This document shows positions 55,891 through 64,000 of a DNA stretch of 64,000 nt, piece by piece. Position numbers and translations under genes: made by a program. The notes under the pieces were generated by a model. That model was given only the letters and a program-made list of their open reading frames with translations. It searched no databases and was not told the DNA's origin. Source of the DNA: Neoroseomonas terrae (GTDB lineage: Bacteria; Pseudomonadota; Alphaproteobacteria; Acetobacterales; Acetobacteraceae); NCBI RefSeq assembly GCF_018129025.1, contig NZ_JAAEDI010000015.1:62001-126000 (forward strand). The letters are read 5' to 3'. The stretch's first letter is position 1; each line of letters opens with the position of its first letter.

Positions 55891-55919
55891 GGGGCAGCCG
55901 GCATCGGCTGCCCCTTTTT
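55891..55919 (+). terminator. Rho-independent terminator after tig
   Basis: Perfect 10-bp stem GGGGCAGCCG/CGGCTGCCCC with a GCAT loop followed by TTTTT, 30 bases past the tig stop. The clearest intrinsic terminator in the window. Confidence 0.92.
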
Positions 55920-56035
55920 CATGCAGCGCGGCTCCGTTTCATGCTCTCCATCCCGCCTGCGGAAGTAAATGCGCGGCTTCCATGTCGGCCTGCTTGCACC
56001 GCCGCCCGCGCCTCGCCTACATCGGAAGGCAGAAC

Positions 56036-56851
56036 ATGAGCGGTCGTCCGGGCCGCCGAAATATGGGGAGAACGTCGAGGGTGCCTGATGCCATCCTGGA
56101 GACGGCGGGACTGACGAAGGAGTTTCGCGGCTTCGTTGCCGTGAACGACGTCAACCTGTCGGTTCGCCGCGGCACGATCCACGGCCTGATCGGCCCGAAC
56201 GGCGCCGGCAAGACCACCTGCTTCAACCTGCTGACCAAGTTCCTCCCGCCCACCCGCGGCACCATCCACTACGATGGGCGTGACATCACCGGCATGAAGC
56301 CGGCCGAGGTCGCGCGGCTCGGCCTCGTGCGCTCGTTCCAGATCTCCGCGGTTTTCCCGCATCTCTCGGTGCTGGAGAACGTCCGTGTCGCGCTCCAGCG
56401 CAGCCGGGGTGGGTCCTTCGACTTCTGGCGGTCGGACGCGCTGCTGCGCCGCTATGACGACCGGGCGCGCGCGCTGCTCGAGGATGTGGGCCTGTCGGGC
56501 TATGCGGAACTGACGGCCGGCGAACTCCCCTACGGCCGCAAGCGTGCTCTCGAGATCGCTACGACCCTCGCCCTCGATCCCGTGATGATGCTGCTGGACG
56601 AGCCGACCGCGGGCATGACGCATGACGACGTCGGCCGCATCGTCGCGCTGATCCGCCGCGTTTCGGCCGGCCGTACCGTGCTGCTGGTCGAGCACAACCT
56701 CACCGTCGTCTCCGGCCTGTGCGACACGATCACGGTGCTGGCGCGCGGGCGCGTGCTGGCGGAAGGCGACTACGCCACTGTCGCCCGCAACCCGGAGGTC
56801 GTCGCCGCCTATCTCGGCACCGAAGCGCCCACGGAGGCCGCCCATGGCTGA
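56036..56851 (+). CDS. livG: branched-chain amino acid-type ABC transporter ATP-binding protein (LivG)
   Basis: 271 residues. Walker A GPNGAGKT, Q-loop VRSFQISAVFPHLSVLENV, signature LPYGRKRALEIA, Walker B MMLLDEPTAGM, H-loop LVEHNL. LivG-type insertion (RSRGGSFDFWRSD). ATG 56036 has GGAAGG six bases upstream; ATG 56063 and GTG 56081 are alternatives. Overlaps livF. No LivH/LivM permease genes are in the window. Confidence 0.9.
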   Translation: MSGRPGRRNMGRTSRVPDAILETAGLTKEFRGFVAVNDVNLSVRRGTIHGLIGPNGAGKTTCFNLLTKFLPPTRGTIHYDGRDITGMKPAEVARLGLVRSFQISAVFPHLSVLENVRVALQRSRGGSFDFWRSDALLRRYDDRARALLEDVGLSGYAELTAGELPYGRKRALEIATTLALDPVMMLLDEPTAGMTHDDVGRIVALIRRVSAGRTVLLVEHNLTVVSGLCDTITVLARGRVLAEGDYATVARNPEVVAAYLGTEAPTEAAHG

Positions 56852-57587
56852 CGCCCTCGCCGAACGGCTGCGCCCCGTGCAGGACGGCACGCCCCTGATG
56901 GCGGTACGCCGGCTCGAAGCCTGGTATGGCGAAAGCCACGTCCTGCATGGGGTCGACATCGACATCCGTGAAGGTGAGGTGGTCACGCTGCTCGGCCGCA
57001 ATGGCGCGGGCAAGACGTCCACGCTGCGGGCCATCATGGGGCTGGTCCCGAGACGCAGCGGTTCGGTCCAGTATGCGGGGCGGGAACTGATCGGCGCGCG
57101 GTCGGATGTGATCGCCCGCACCGGCGTCGCCTATTGCCCGGAGGAGCGCGGCATCTTCGCCTCGCTCGACGTGACGGAGAACCTGATGCTGCCACCGGTC
57201 GTGCGGCCGGGCGGCCTGCCGGTGGACGAGATCTACGCGCTGTTCCCGAACCTCAAGGAGCGCGCCCGCAGCCAGGGCACGAAGCTGTCGGGGGGCGAGC
57301 AGCAGATGCTCGCCATCGCCCGCATTCTGCGCACCGGGGCGAAGCTGCTGCTGCTCGACGAACCCTCCGAGGGCCTCGCGCCCGTCATCGTCCAGCAGAT
57401 CGGCCGCACGATCCGTGAGCTGAAGAGCCGCGGCTTCACCGTGCTGCTGGTGGAGCAGAACACCCGCTTCGCGCAGACCGTTGCCGACCGGCACTACGTC
57501 ATGGAGCACGGCAAGGTCGTGGACATGGTCCGCAACGAGGAGCTCGCCGGCTCGATGGGCCGCCTTCAGCAGTATCTCGGCGTCTGA
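56844..57587 (+). CDS. livF: branched-chain amino acid-type ABC transporter ATP-binding protein (LivF)
   Basis: 247 residues. Walker A GRNGAGKTSTLRAIMGL, LivF-typical VAYCPEERGIFASLDVTENL, signature LSGGEQQMLAIARIL, Walker B LLLLDEPSEGLAP and H-loop LLVEQNTRF. Second ATPase of the HAAT family pair. 61 bases after it the first of five receptors starts. Confidence 0.93.
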   Translation: MADALAERLRPVQDGTPLMAVRRLEAWYGESHVLHGVDIDIREGEVVTLLGRNGAGKTSTLRAIMGLVPRRSGSVQYAGRELIGARSDVIARTGVAYCPEERGIFASLDVTENLMLPPVVRPGGLPVDEIYALFPNLKERARSQGTKLSGGEQQMLAIARILRTGAKLLLLDEPSEGLAPVIVQQIGRTIRELKSRGFTVLLVEQNTRFAQTVADRHYVMEHGKVVDMVRNEELAGSMGRLQQYLGV

Positions 57588-57648
57588 CGCCGCACCGTGA
57601 CAGGCGGCGCGGATGCAGGCGCCGCTGGCTATCGAAGGAGATGCGTTC

Positions 57649-58890
57649 ATGACCGGACTTTCCCGCCGCGGAGTTCTCGCCGCCGGTGCCGCCGCCGCCT
57701 CCTGGGGGGCGCTGCCGGTTTCCCGCGCCCGCGCGCAGGCCGCCAACACCATCAAGATCGGCGTGCTGAACGACCAGTCAGGGCTTTACCGGGACCTGTC
57801 CGGGCCGGGCTCGACCGCCTGCGTTCGCCAGGCGGTGCAGGAACTGGGCGATCTCGGCTTCACGGTCGAGGTGCTGCAGGCCGATCACCAGAACAAGCCC
57901 GACGTCGGCTCGACCATCGCCCGCCAATGGATCGACCGTGACGGCGTGGACGTCATCATGGACGTCCCGACTTCCTCGGTCGCCCTCGCAGTGAACCAGG
58001 TGGTCAAGGAGAAGAACAAGATCATGCTGAACTCGGGCGCCGCGGCGTCCGACCTGACGGGTTCGGCCTGCACGCCCAACACCATCCACTGGACCTACGA
58101 CACCTACATGCTGGCCCGTGGCACGGGTGGGGCGATGGTGCGCGCGGGCGGCGACACCTGGTTCTTCATCACCGCCGACTACGCCTTCGGCCACGCGCTG
58201 GAACGCGACACGGCGGAATTCGTGCGCTCGGCCGGCGGGCGCGTGCTCGGCCAGGTACGCACGCCTTTCCCCGGGACGACCGACTTCTCCTCCTTCCTCG
58301 TGCAGGCGCAGGCATCCCGCGCGAAGGTGATCGGGCTGGCGAATGCCGGCGGCGACACGATCAACTCGATCAAGCAGGCGGCGGAATTCGGCATCACCCG
58401 CCGTGGCGTGAAGCTCGCCGGGCTGCTCGTGTTCATCACCGACGTGCATGCGCTCGGCCTGCAGACGGCGCAGGGGCTGGTGCTGACCGAGACCTTCTAC
58501 TGGGACCTCAACGACCGCACCCGGGCGCTGACCACGCGCGTGCGGCCGAACATGCCGAACAACGCACCGCCGTCGATGGTGCAGGCGGGCTGCTACTCCG
58601 CCGCGCTGCACTACCTGAAGACGGTGAAGGAGATGGGCGTCGCGGCGGCCAAGGCCGATGGCGCGGCGACCGTGGCGCGCATGAAGGCGATGCCGACCGA
58701 GGATGATGCCTTCGGTGCCGGCTCGATCCGCGCCGATGGTCGCAAGATCCACCCCGCCTACCTGTTCGAGGTGAAGAAGCCCGACGAAGGGCGCGGCGCC
58801 TGGGATTACTACAAGCTGCTGCAGACCGTGCCGGCCGATGAGGCCTTCCGGCCGCTCGCCGCCGGCGGCTGCTCGCTGGTCCGCAGCTGA
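57649..58890 (+). CDS. ABC transporter substrate-binding protein, HAAT/LivK type, paralogue 1
   Basis: 413-residue periplasmic receptor. N-terminal SRRGVLAAGAAA followed by ARAQA indicates Tat export. Type I receptor fold: IKIGVLNDQSGLYRDLSGPG, ADHQNKPDVG, VDVIMDVPTSSVALAVNQV, WFFITADYAFGHALERD and TETFYWDLNDRTRA. Ligand unknown; this branch includes short-chain amide, urea and amino acid receptors. Shine-Dalgarno AAGGAG upstream. Confidence 0.92.
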   Translation: MTGLSRRGVLAAGAAAASWGALPVSRARAQAANTIKIGVLNDQSGLYRDLSGPGSTACVRQAVQELGDLGFTVEVLQADHQNKPDVGSTIARQWIDRDGVDVIMDVPTSSVALAVNQVVKEKNKIMLNSGAAASDLTGSACTPNTIHWTYDTYMLARGTGGAMVRAGGDTWFFITADYAFGHALERDTAEFVRSAGGRVLGQVRTPFPGTTDFSSFLVQAQASRAKVIGLANAGGDTINSIKQAAEFGITRRGVKLAGLLVFITDVHALGLQTAQGLVLTETFYWDLNDRTRALTTRVRPNMPNNAPPSMVQAGCYSAALHYLKTVKEMGVAAAKADGAATVARMKAMPTEDDAFGAGSIRADGRKIHPAYLFEVKKPDEGRGAWDYYKLLQTVPADEAFRPLAAGGCSLVRS

Positions 58891-58955
58891 CCGATGCGGG
58901 GCGAGGCGGGATCCAACCTGCCCGCCCCATGCGTGCCGTCAACAGGGAGAGACGA

Positions 58956-60194
58956 ATGACCATGACCACCCGTCGCAGCCTGCTCGCCACCGGGGCCGCC
59001 CTGGGCGCACTGCCGCTGCACCGCGCCCGTGCGCAGGCGGCGAACACCGTCAAGATCGGCGTGCTGAACGACCAGTCCGGCCTCTATCGCGACGTGAACG
59101 GGCCGGGATCGGTGGCCTGCACCAGGCAGGCGATCGCCGATCTCGGGGCGACGCTGCGCGGGATGAATGTCGAGGTCGTGGTCGCCGACCATCAGAACCG
59201 CCCCGATGTCGGCGTGAACATCGCGCGGCAGTGGTTCGACCGCGATGGCGTGGACATGGTGATCGACGTGCCGACCTCCTCGGTGGCGCTCGCCGTCGCG
59301 CAGGTCGCGCGGGAGAAGAACAAGGTCTACATCAACTCCTCAGGCGCCACCTCCGATCTTACCGGATCGGCCTGCACGCCGAACACGCTGCACTGGACCT
59401 ACGACACCTACATGCTCGCCAAGAGCACGGGCGGCGCGATGGTCCGCGCGGGCGGCGACACCTGGTATTTCATCACTGCCGACTATGCCTTCGGCCATGC
59501 GCTGGAACGCGACACGACGCGCTTCATCACGGCAGCCGGCGGGCGCGTGCTGGGATCCGTGCGGACGCCGTTCCCGGGCACGACGGATTTCTCCTCCTTC
59601 CTGGTGCAGGCGCAGGCGTCGCGGGCGAAGGTGGTCGGCCTCGCCAATGCCGGCGGCGACACCATCAATTCCATCAAGCAGGCGGCCGAGTTCGGGCTGA
59701 CGCGGCGCGGCACCAAGCTCGCCGCGCTGCTGATGTTCATCTCGGACGTCCACGCGCTGGGGCTGGAGACGGCGCAGGGGCTGGTGTGCACCGAGACCTT
59801 CTACTGGGACCTCAACGACAACACCCGCGCCTTCACCGCGCGCGTGCTGCCGAACATGCCGGGCGGGCTGCGACCCGGCATGGCGCAGGCCGGCTGCTAT
59901 TCGGGGACGATGCACTACCTGAAGGCGGTGCTCGAAATGGGCGTGGCGGCGGCGAAGGCCGATGGTGCCGCGACGGTCGCGCGCATGAAGCAGATGCCGG
60001 TGCAGGACGACGCTTTCGGCGCGACCTCGATCCGCGCCGATGGGCGGCGGATCATGCCGGCCTATCTGCTCGAGGTGAAGACGCCGGCCGAGAGCCGCGG
60101 CCCCTGGGACTACTACAAGCTGCTGCAGACGACGTCGGCGGATGAGGCCTTCCGGCCGCTGTCGGAAGGGGGCTGCCCGCTGGTCCGGTCCTGA
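58956..60194 (+). CDS. ABC transporter substrate-binding protein, paralogue 2
   Basis: 412 residues; Tat-type TTRRSLLATGAALGALPLHRARA. Closest to paralogue 1 (shared VLNDQSGLYRD, NGPGSVACTRQA, ITADYAFGHALERDTTRF, LNDNTRAFTARV). Differences cluster in the ligand-facing stretches (SSGATSDLTGSACTPN; MPGGLRPGMAQAGCY). Ends GGCPLVRS. Confidence 0.92.
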   Translation: MTMTTRRSLLATGAALGALPLHRARAQAANTVKIGVLNDQSGLYRDVNGPGSVACTRQAIADLGATLRGMNVEVVVADHQNRPDVGVNIARQWFDRDGVDMVIDVPTSSVALAVAQVAREKNKVYINSSGATSDLTGSACTPNTLHWTYDTYMLAKSTGGAMVRAGGDTWYFITADYAFGHALERDTTRFITAAGGRVLGSVRTPFPGTTDFSSFLVQAQASRAKVVGLANAGGDTINSIKQAAEFGLTRRGTKLAALLMFISDVHALGLETAQGLVCTETFYWDLNDNTRAFTARVLPNMPGGLRPGMAQAGCYSGTMHYLKAVLEMGVAAAKADGAATVARMKQMPVQDDAFGATSIRADGRRIMPAYLLEVKTPAESRGPWDYYKLLQTTSADEAFRPLSEGGCPLVRS

Positions 60195-60261
60195 TTCGCG
60201 ACCCCGGGCGGGGCAACGACTCCGCTCGGAACCAATGAACGAACAACGGAGGATTCGCCTG

Positions 60262-61488
60262 ATGGAAACTACCCGCCGCGGCCTGCTCGCCGCCGGTGCC
60301 GCCACGGCCGCCATCGCGCCGCTCTCCCGCGCGCGGGCGCAGGCCAACACCATCCGCATCGGCGTGCTGACCGACATGTCCGGCACCTACCGCGACAATA
60401 CCGGCCCGACATCGGTCGCCGCGACGCGGGAGGCGGTGGCGGAATTCGGCACCAGCCACGGCTTCACCATCGAGGTGCTGGAGGCCGACCACCAGAACCG
60501 CCCCGATGTCGGCTCGAACATCGCTCGGCAATGGTACGACCAGGGGGTCGATCTGATCCTGGATGTGCCGACCTCCTCGGTCGGCCTCGCGGTCAACCAG
60601 ATCGCGAAGGAGAAGAACAAGCTCTACATCAATGTTGGTTCGGCCACTGCCGACCTGACCGGCCCGCAATGCGGCCCGACGACGCTGCACTGGGCCTACG
60701 ACACCTACATGCTGGCGAAGTCGACCGGTGGCGCGATGGTGCGCGCGGGCGGCGACAGCTGGTACTTCATCACCGCCGACTATGCCTTTGGCCATGCGCT
60801 GGAACGCGACAACACGACCTTCATCCGTGCCGCCGGTGGGCGTGTGCTGGGCGCGGTGCGGACGCCATTCCCGGGTACCACCGACTTCAGCAGCTTCCTG
60901 GTGCAGGCGGCGGCCGCGCGGCCGAAGGTGATCGGCCTGGCGAATGCCGGCGGCGATACCGCGAATTGCGTGAAGCAGGCCGCGGAATTCGGCATCACGC
61001 GCCGCGGCATCAAGCTCGCCGCGCTGCTGCTGTTCCTCAACGACGTCAACGGCATCGGGCTGCAGACGGCGCAGGGGCTCGTCTGCACGGAATCCTTCTA
61101 CTGGGACACCAACGACAAGACCCGCGCCTGGACGCAGCGCGTCGTCCGCCGCACGCCGACCAACTACCCGTCGATGATCCATGCCGGCTGCTATTCGGCG
61201 GCGCTGCACTTCCTCAAAGTCGTCGCCGCGATGGGTGTGCCTGCGGCCAAGGCCTCGGGGCTCGAACTGACGAACCGCATGAAGGCGATGCCGACCGAGG
61301 ATGACTGCTTCGGCCCGGGCACCATCCGCGTCGATGGGCGCCGGCTCTGCCCCTCCTTCCTGTTCGAGGTGAAGGCGCCGTCCGAGAGCCGCGGTCCCTG
61401 GGACTACTACAAGCTGCTGCAGACCACGCCGGCCGAGGAGGCCTATCGGCCACTGTCCGAGGGAGGCTGCCCACTCGTGCGCGGCTGA
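60262..61488 (+). CDS. ABC transporter substrate-binding protein, paralogue 3
   Basis: 408 residues; Tat-type TTRRGLLAAGAATAAIAPLSRARA. GVLTDMSGTYRDNTGP, WYDQGVDLILDVPTSSV, NVGSATADLTGPQCGP, FITADYAFGHALERDN, TESFYWDTNDKTRAWTQRV. The GGAGG ribosome site (60248-60252) supports ATG 60262 over ATG 60235. Confidence 0.92.
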   Translation: METTRRGLLAAGAATAAIAPLSRARAQANTIRIGVLTDMSGTYRDNTGPTSVAATREAVAEFGTSHGFTIEVLEADHQNRPDVGSNIARQWYDQGVDLILDVPTSSVGLAVNQIAKEKNKLYINVGSATADLTGPQCGPTTLHWAYDTYMLAKSTGGAMVRAGGDSWYFITADYAFGHALERDNTTFIRAAGGRVLGAVRTPFPGTTDFSSFLVQAAAARPKVIGLANAGGDTANCVKQAAEFGITRRGIKLAALLLFLNDVNGIGLQTAQGLVCTESFYWDTNDKTRAWTQRVVRRTPTNYPSMIHAGCYSAALHFLKVVAAMGVPAAKASGLELTNRMKAMPTEDDCFGPGTIRVDGRRLCPSFLFEVKAPSESRGPWDYYKLLQTTPAEEAYRPLSEGGCPLVRG

Positions 61489-61552
61489 CCGTCGCCGCGC
61501 GCCGCGACTGAGGAACGAACGCATTCAACGCTTGCCATGGGAGGAACGACGA

Positions 61553-62785
61553 ATGAGCGAGACCAGCCGCCGTAGCGTTCTTGCCGCCGGTGCGGCCTTC
61601 GCTGCCCTGCCCCTGTCGCACGCCCGTGCGCAGGCGGCGAACACCATCAGGATTGCGTTGCTCTGTGACTTCTCCGGCACCTACCGCGATGTGACCGGGC
61701 CGAACGAGCTTGCATGCGTCCGCCAGGCCGCCGCCGAGTTCTCCAATCGCGGCTTCAACATCGAGGTCGTGTACGCCGACAACCAGAACCGCGCCGATGT
61801 CGGTTCGAACATCACGCGGACCTGGATCGACCGCGACGGCGTCGATTGCATCGTCGATGGCGGCGCGTCCTCGGTCGCGCTGGCGGTGAACGAGGTTGTG
61901 CGGGAGAAGAACAAGGTCTTCCTCAACTCCTCCTCGGCGACCTCGGACCTGACGGGGCGGTTCTGCTCGCCCAACCTCGTTCATTGGACCTACGACACTT
62001 ACATGCTGGCGAAGTCGACCGGTGGCGCGACGGTGCGGGCCGGCGGGGATAGCTGGTATTTCATCACCGCCGACTACGCGTTCGGCCATGCGCTGGAACG
62101 CGACACCGCGACCTTCGTGCGCGCCGCCGGCGGGCGGGTGCTGGGGCAGGCGCGCACGCCGTTCCCCGGTACCTCGGATTTCTCCTCCTTCCTGGTGCAG
62201 GCGCAGGCCAGCCGCGCGAAGGTCATCGGCCTGGCGAATGCCGGCAGCGACACCATCAACTGCATCAAGCAAGCATCCGAATTCGGCCTGGCGCGGCGCG
62301 GCATCAAGCTGGCCTCGCTTCTGATGTTCATGCCCGATGTGCATTCCCTCGGCCTCGAACAGACGCAGGGGCTGATCTGCACCGAGACCTTCTACTGGGA
62401 CCTCAACGACCGCACGCGCGCCTTCACGCGCCGCGTCGCTGGCCAGCTCCAGTCCAACGTGCCGCTCTGCATGAACCATGCGGGCGGTTATGCCTCGGTG
62501 ATCCACTACCTGAAGGCCGTGGCCGACATGGGCGTGGCGCGCGCCAAGGAGAACGGCGCCGAGGTCGTCGCCCGCATGAAGGCGATGCCGTGCGACGATG
62601 ATTGCTTCGGCCCCGGCAGCATCCGCCAGGACGGGCGCAAGCTGCACCCCGCCTACCTGTTCGAGGTGAAGGCGCCGTCCGAGAGCCACGGCCGGTACGA
62701 CTACTACAAGCTGTTGCAGACCACCGCGGGCGACGAAGGCTTCCGCCCGATGGCCGAGGGCAATTGTCCGCTGGTGCGGAGCTGA
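61553..62785 (+). CDS. ABC transporter substrate-binding protein, paralogue 4
   Basis: 410 residues; Tat-type TSRRSVLAAGAAFAALPLSHARA. Most divergent of the set near the binding cleft: IALLCDFSGTYRDVTGP, VDCIVDGGASSVALAVNEV instead of DVPTSS, SSATSDLTGRFCSPN, PLCMNHAGGYASVIHYL instead of the AGCYSxxLHYL motif. It probably binds a different ligand from its neighbours (inference). Confidence 0.92.
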   Translation: MSETSRRSVLAAGAAFAALPLSHARAQAANTIRIALLCDFSGTYRDVTGPNELACVRQAAAEFSNRGFNIEVVYADNQNRADVGSNITRTWIDRDGVDCIVDGGASSVALAVNEVVREKNKVFLNSSSATSDLTGRFCSPNLVHWTYDTYMLAKSTGGATVRAGGDSWYFITADYAFGHALERDTATFVRAAGGRVLGQARTPFPGTSDFSSFLVQAQASRAKVIGLANAGSDTINCIKQASEFGLARRGIKLASLLMFMPDVHSLGLEQTQGLICTETFYWDLNDRTRAFTRRVAGQLQSNVPLCMNHAGGYASVIHYLKAVADMGVARAKENGAEVVARMKAMPCDDDCFGPGSIRQDGRKLHPAYLFEVKAPSESHGRYDYYKLLQTTAGDEGFRPMAEGNCPLVRS

Positions 62786-62842
62786 GGAATGGCGGCGGGG
62801 CCCAGCACCCCGTCCGCCGGCAGGAAGAAGGGAGAAAGGGTC

Positions 62843-64000
62843 ATGGACATGCATCGCCGCAGCCTTCTCGCCGCGGGCTCCGCCGCCGCAGTCGCGCCGT
62901 TCTCGCGCGCGCGTGCGCAGGGCGGCACCATCCGGCTCGGTGTCCTGACCGACATGTCGGGGCCTTATCGCGACAGCACCGGTCCCGCCAGCCTGCTGAT
63001 GACGCAGGTCGCCGCCGAGGAATTCGCCAATCGCGGCTTCACGATCGAGGTCGTCGGCGCCGACCACCAGAACAAGCCCGATGTCGGCGCCAACATCGCC
63101 CGCCAGTGGTACGACCAGGGCATGGATGCGATCGTCGACGTGCCGACCTCCTCGGTCGCGCTCGCGATCAACCAGATCGCGCGGGAGAAGAACAAGGTCT
63201 TCCTCAATTCGGGCGCAGCGACCTCGGACCTCACGGGCCCGCAATGCAGCCCGAACACGGTCCACTGGACCTACGACACCTACATGCTCGCCAAGGGCAC
63301 GGGTAACGCCATCGTGCAGACCGGCGGCGACAGCTGGTACTTCATCACCGCCGACTACGCCTTCGGCCACGCGCTGCAGCGTGACACGACCCGTTTCATC
63401 GAGGCCGCGGGCGGCCGAGTGGTCGGGGCGGCGCGCTATCCGTTCCCCGCCACGACGGATTTCTCCGCTTTCGTCGTGCAGGCGCAGGCCTCGCGGGCCA
63501 AGGTGCTCGGCATGGCGAATGCTTCGGGCGATACGCTCAACACCATCAAGGCGGCGCGCGAATTCGGCCTGCACCGGTCGATGAAGCTAGCCGCCCTGCT
63601 GATGAGCAGCACGGACATCCACGGCCTCGGCCTGGAAGCCGGGCAGGGGCTGTTGCTGACCGAGGCGTTCTATTGGGACCTCAACGACCGCACCCGCGCG
63701 TTGACGCAGCGGGTGCGGGCGCGGAACCAGGATCGACCGCCTTCCCAGGTGCCGGCGGGCTGCTACGGCGCGACGCTGCATTACCTCAAGGCCGTTGCCG
63801 ATCTCGGTGTCGCTGCCGCCAAGGCGGATGGCCGCGCCACCGTCGCGCGCATGAAGGCGATGCCGACCGACGACGACGCCTTCGGTCCGGGCCGCATCCG
63901 CGAGGACGGTCGCAAGATCCATCCGGTCTACCTGTTCGAGGTGAAGACCCCGGCCGAATCCCGCGGTCCGTGGGACTACTACAAGATCGCCGCCACCACC
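62843..64000 (+). CDS. ABC transporter substrate-binding protein, paralogue 5 (3' end outside window)
   Basis: First 386 residues; the frame is open to the last base. Tat-type MHRRSLLAAGSAAAVAPFSRARA. GVLTDMSGPYRDSTGP, ADHQNKPDVGANIARQWYDQG, DVPTSSVALAINQI, ITADYAFGHALQRD and TEAFYWDLNDRTRALTQRV. Nearest to paralogue 3 in its first lobe. By comparison about 25 residues are missing. Confidence 0.92.
   Translation, partial: MDMHRRSLLAAGSAAAVAPFSRARAQGGTIRLGVLTDMSGPYRDSTGPASLLMTQVAAEEFANRGFTIEVVGADHQNKPDVGANIARQWYDQGMDAIVDVPTSSVALAINQIAREKNKVFLNSGAATSDLTGPQCSPNTVHWTYDTYMLAKGTGNAIVQTGGDSWYFITADYAFGHALQRDTTRFIEAAGGRVVGAARYPFPATTDFSAFVVQAQASRAKVLGMANASGDTLNTIKAAREFGLHRSMKLAALLMSSTDIHGLGLEAGQGLLLTEAFYWDLNDRTRALTQRVRARNQDRPPSQVPAGCYGATLHYLKAVADLGVAAAKADGRATVARMKAMPTDDDAFGPGRIREDGRKIHPVYLFEVKTPAESRGPWDYYKIAATT

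Noticed and set aside
61214-63574. 786-codon antisense frame across the receptor genes
   Set aside because: Shadow of strongly GC3-biased paralogues; the translation is Arg/His-rich without family similarity.

Overview
This is a 64 kb chromosomal window from a GC-rich alphaproteobacterium. I infer Acetobacteraceae, probably Roseomonas in the broad sense. The grounds are the strong G/C bias at third codon positions, the alphaproteobacterial gene orders (tpiA-secG-pyrG-kdsA; dksA-fliX divergent from flgI; tRNA-Leu-tig; ppiD-trpE and trpGDC-moaC-moeA), the Bug-type solute receptors and the ECF42-like sigma factor. It is inference from gene content, not a database match.

Layout. 1-2 kb: 3' end of glmS plus small unknown genes. 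2.2-8.4 kb: catabolic genes (Bug receptor, cyclase, fumarylacetoacetase, divergent GntR regulator, then aldehyde dehydrogenase, MaoC and VOC proteins). 8.4-13 kb: small secreted proteins, a Sel1 protein, glutathione reductase and a serine hydrolase. 13.1-19.6 kb: class II DAHP synthase, nicotinate phosphoribosyltransferase, an EamA transporter, an AT-richer orphan and NAD+ synthetase. 19.8-24.3 kb: gltX, cysS, a DUF305 protein and trmJ. 24.4-38.2 kb: moeA, moaC, trpC, trpD, trpG, then about 5.8 kb of unrelated genes (Bug receptor, enolase-superfamily enzyme, small membrane proteins, TauE, a Xre-RES toxin-antitoxin pair, a glycosyltransferase), then trpE and a PpiD-like chaperone. 38.5-43 kb: tpiA, secG, pyrG, kdsA. 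43-48.4 kb: thioesterase, DUF1810, flavin monooxygenase, nitroreductase and SRAP protein. 48.4-51.4 kb: dksA, fliX, flgI, flgJ-like and flgN-like genes, with a near-consensus sigma-54 promoter before flgI. 51.8-53.6 kb: a YCII protein and its ECF sigma factor. 53.9-55.9 kb: tRNA-Leu(UAG) and trigger factor. 56-64 kb: two branched-chain-type ABC ATPases followed by five tandem paralogous Tat-exported receptors, the last cut by the window end.

The most unusual items are: (1) a trigger factor of 610 residues carrying about 167 extra residues inside its FKBP domain, resembling a phage-tail or carbohydrate-binding jelly-roll module; (2) nine copies, whole or partial, of a composite intergenic repeat built from three kinds of perfect hairpin; (3) a Xre-RES toxin-antitoxin operon whose promoter is overlapped by a 9-bp-arm inverted repeat and whose message appears leaderless; (4) the five-receptor array; (5) the split trp cluster; (6) a small membrane-protein gene broken by a one-base deletion next to an intact paralogue.
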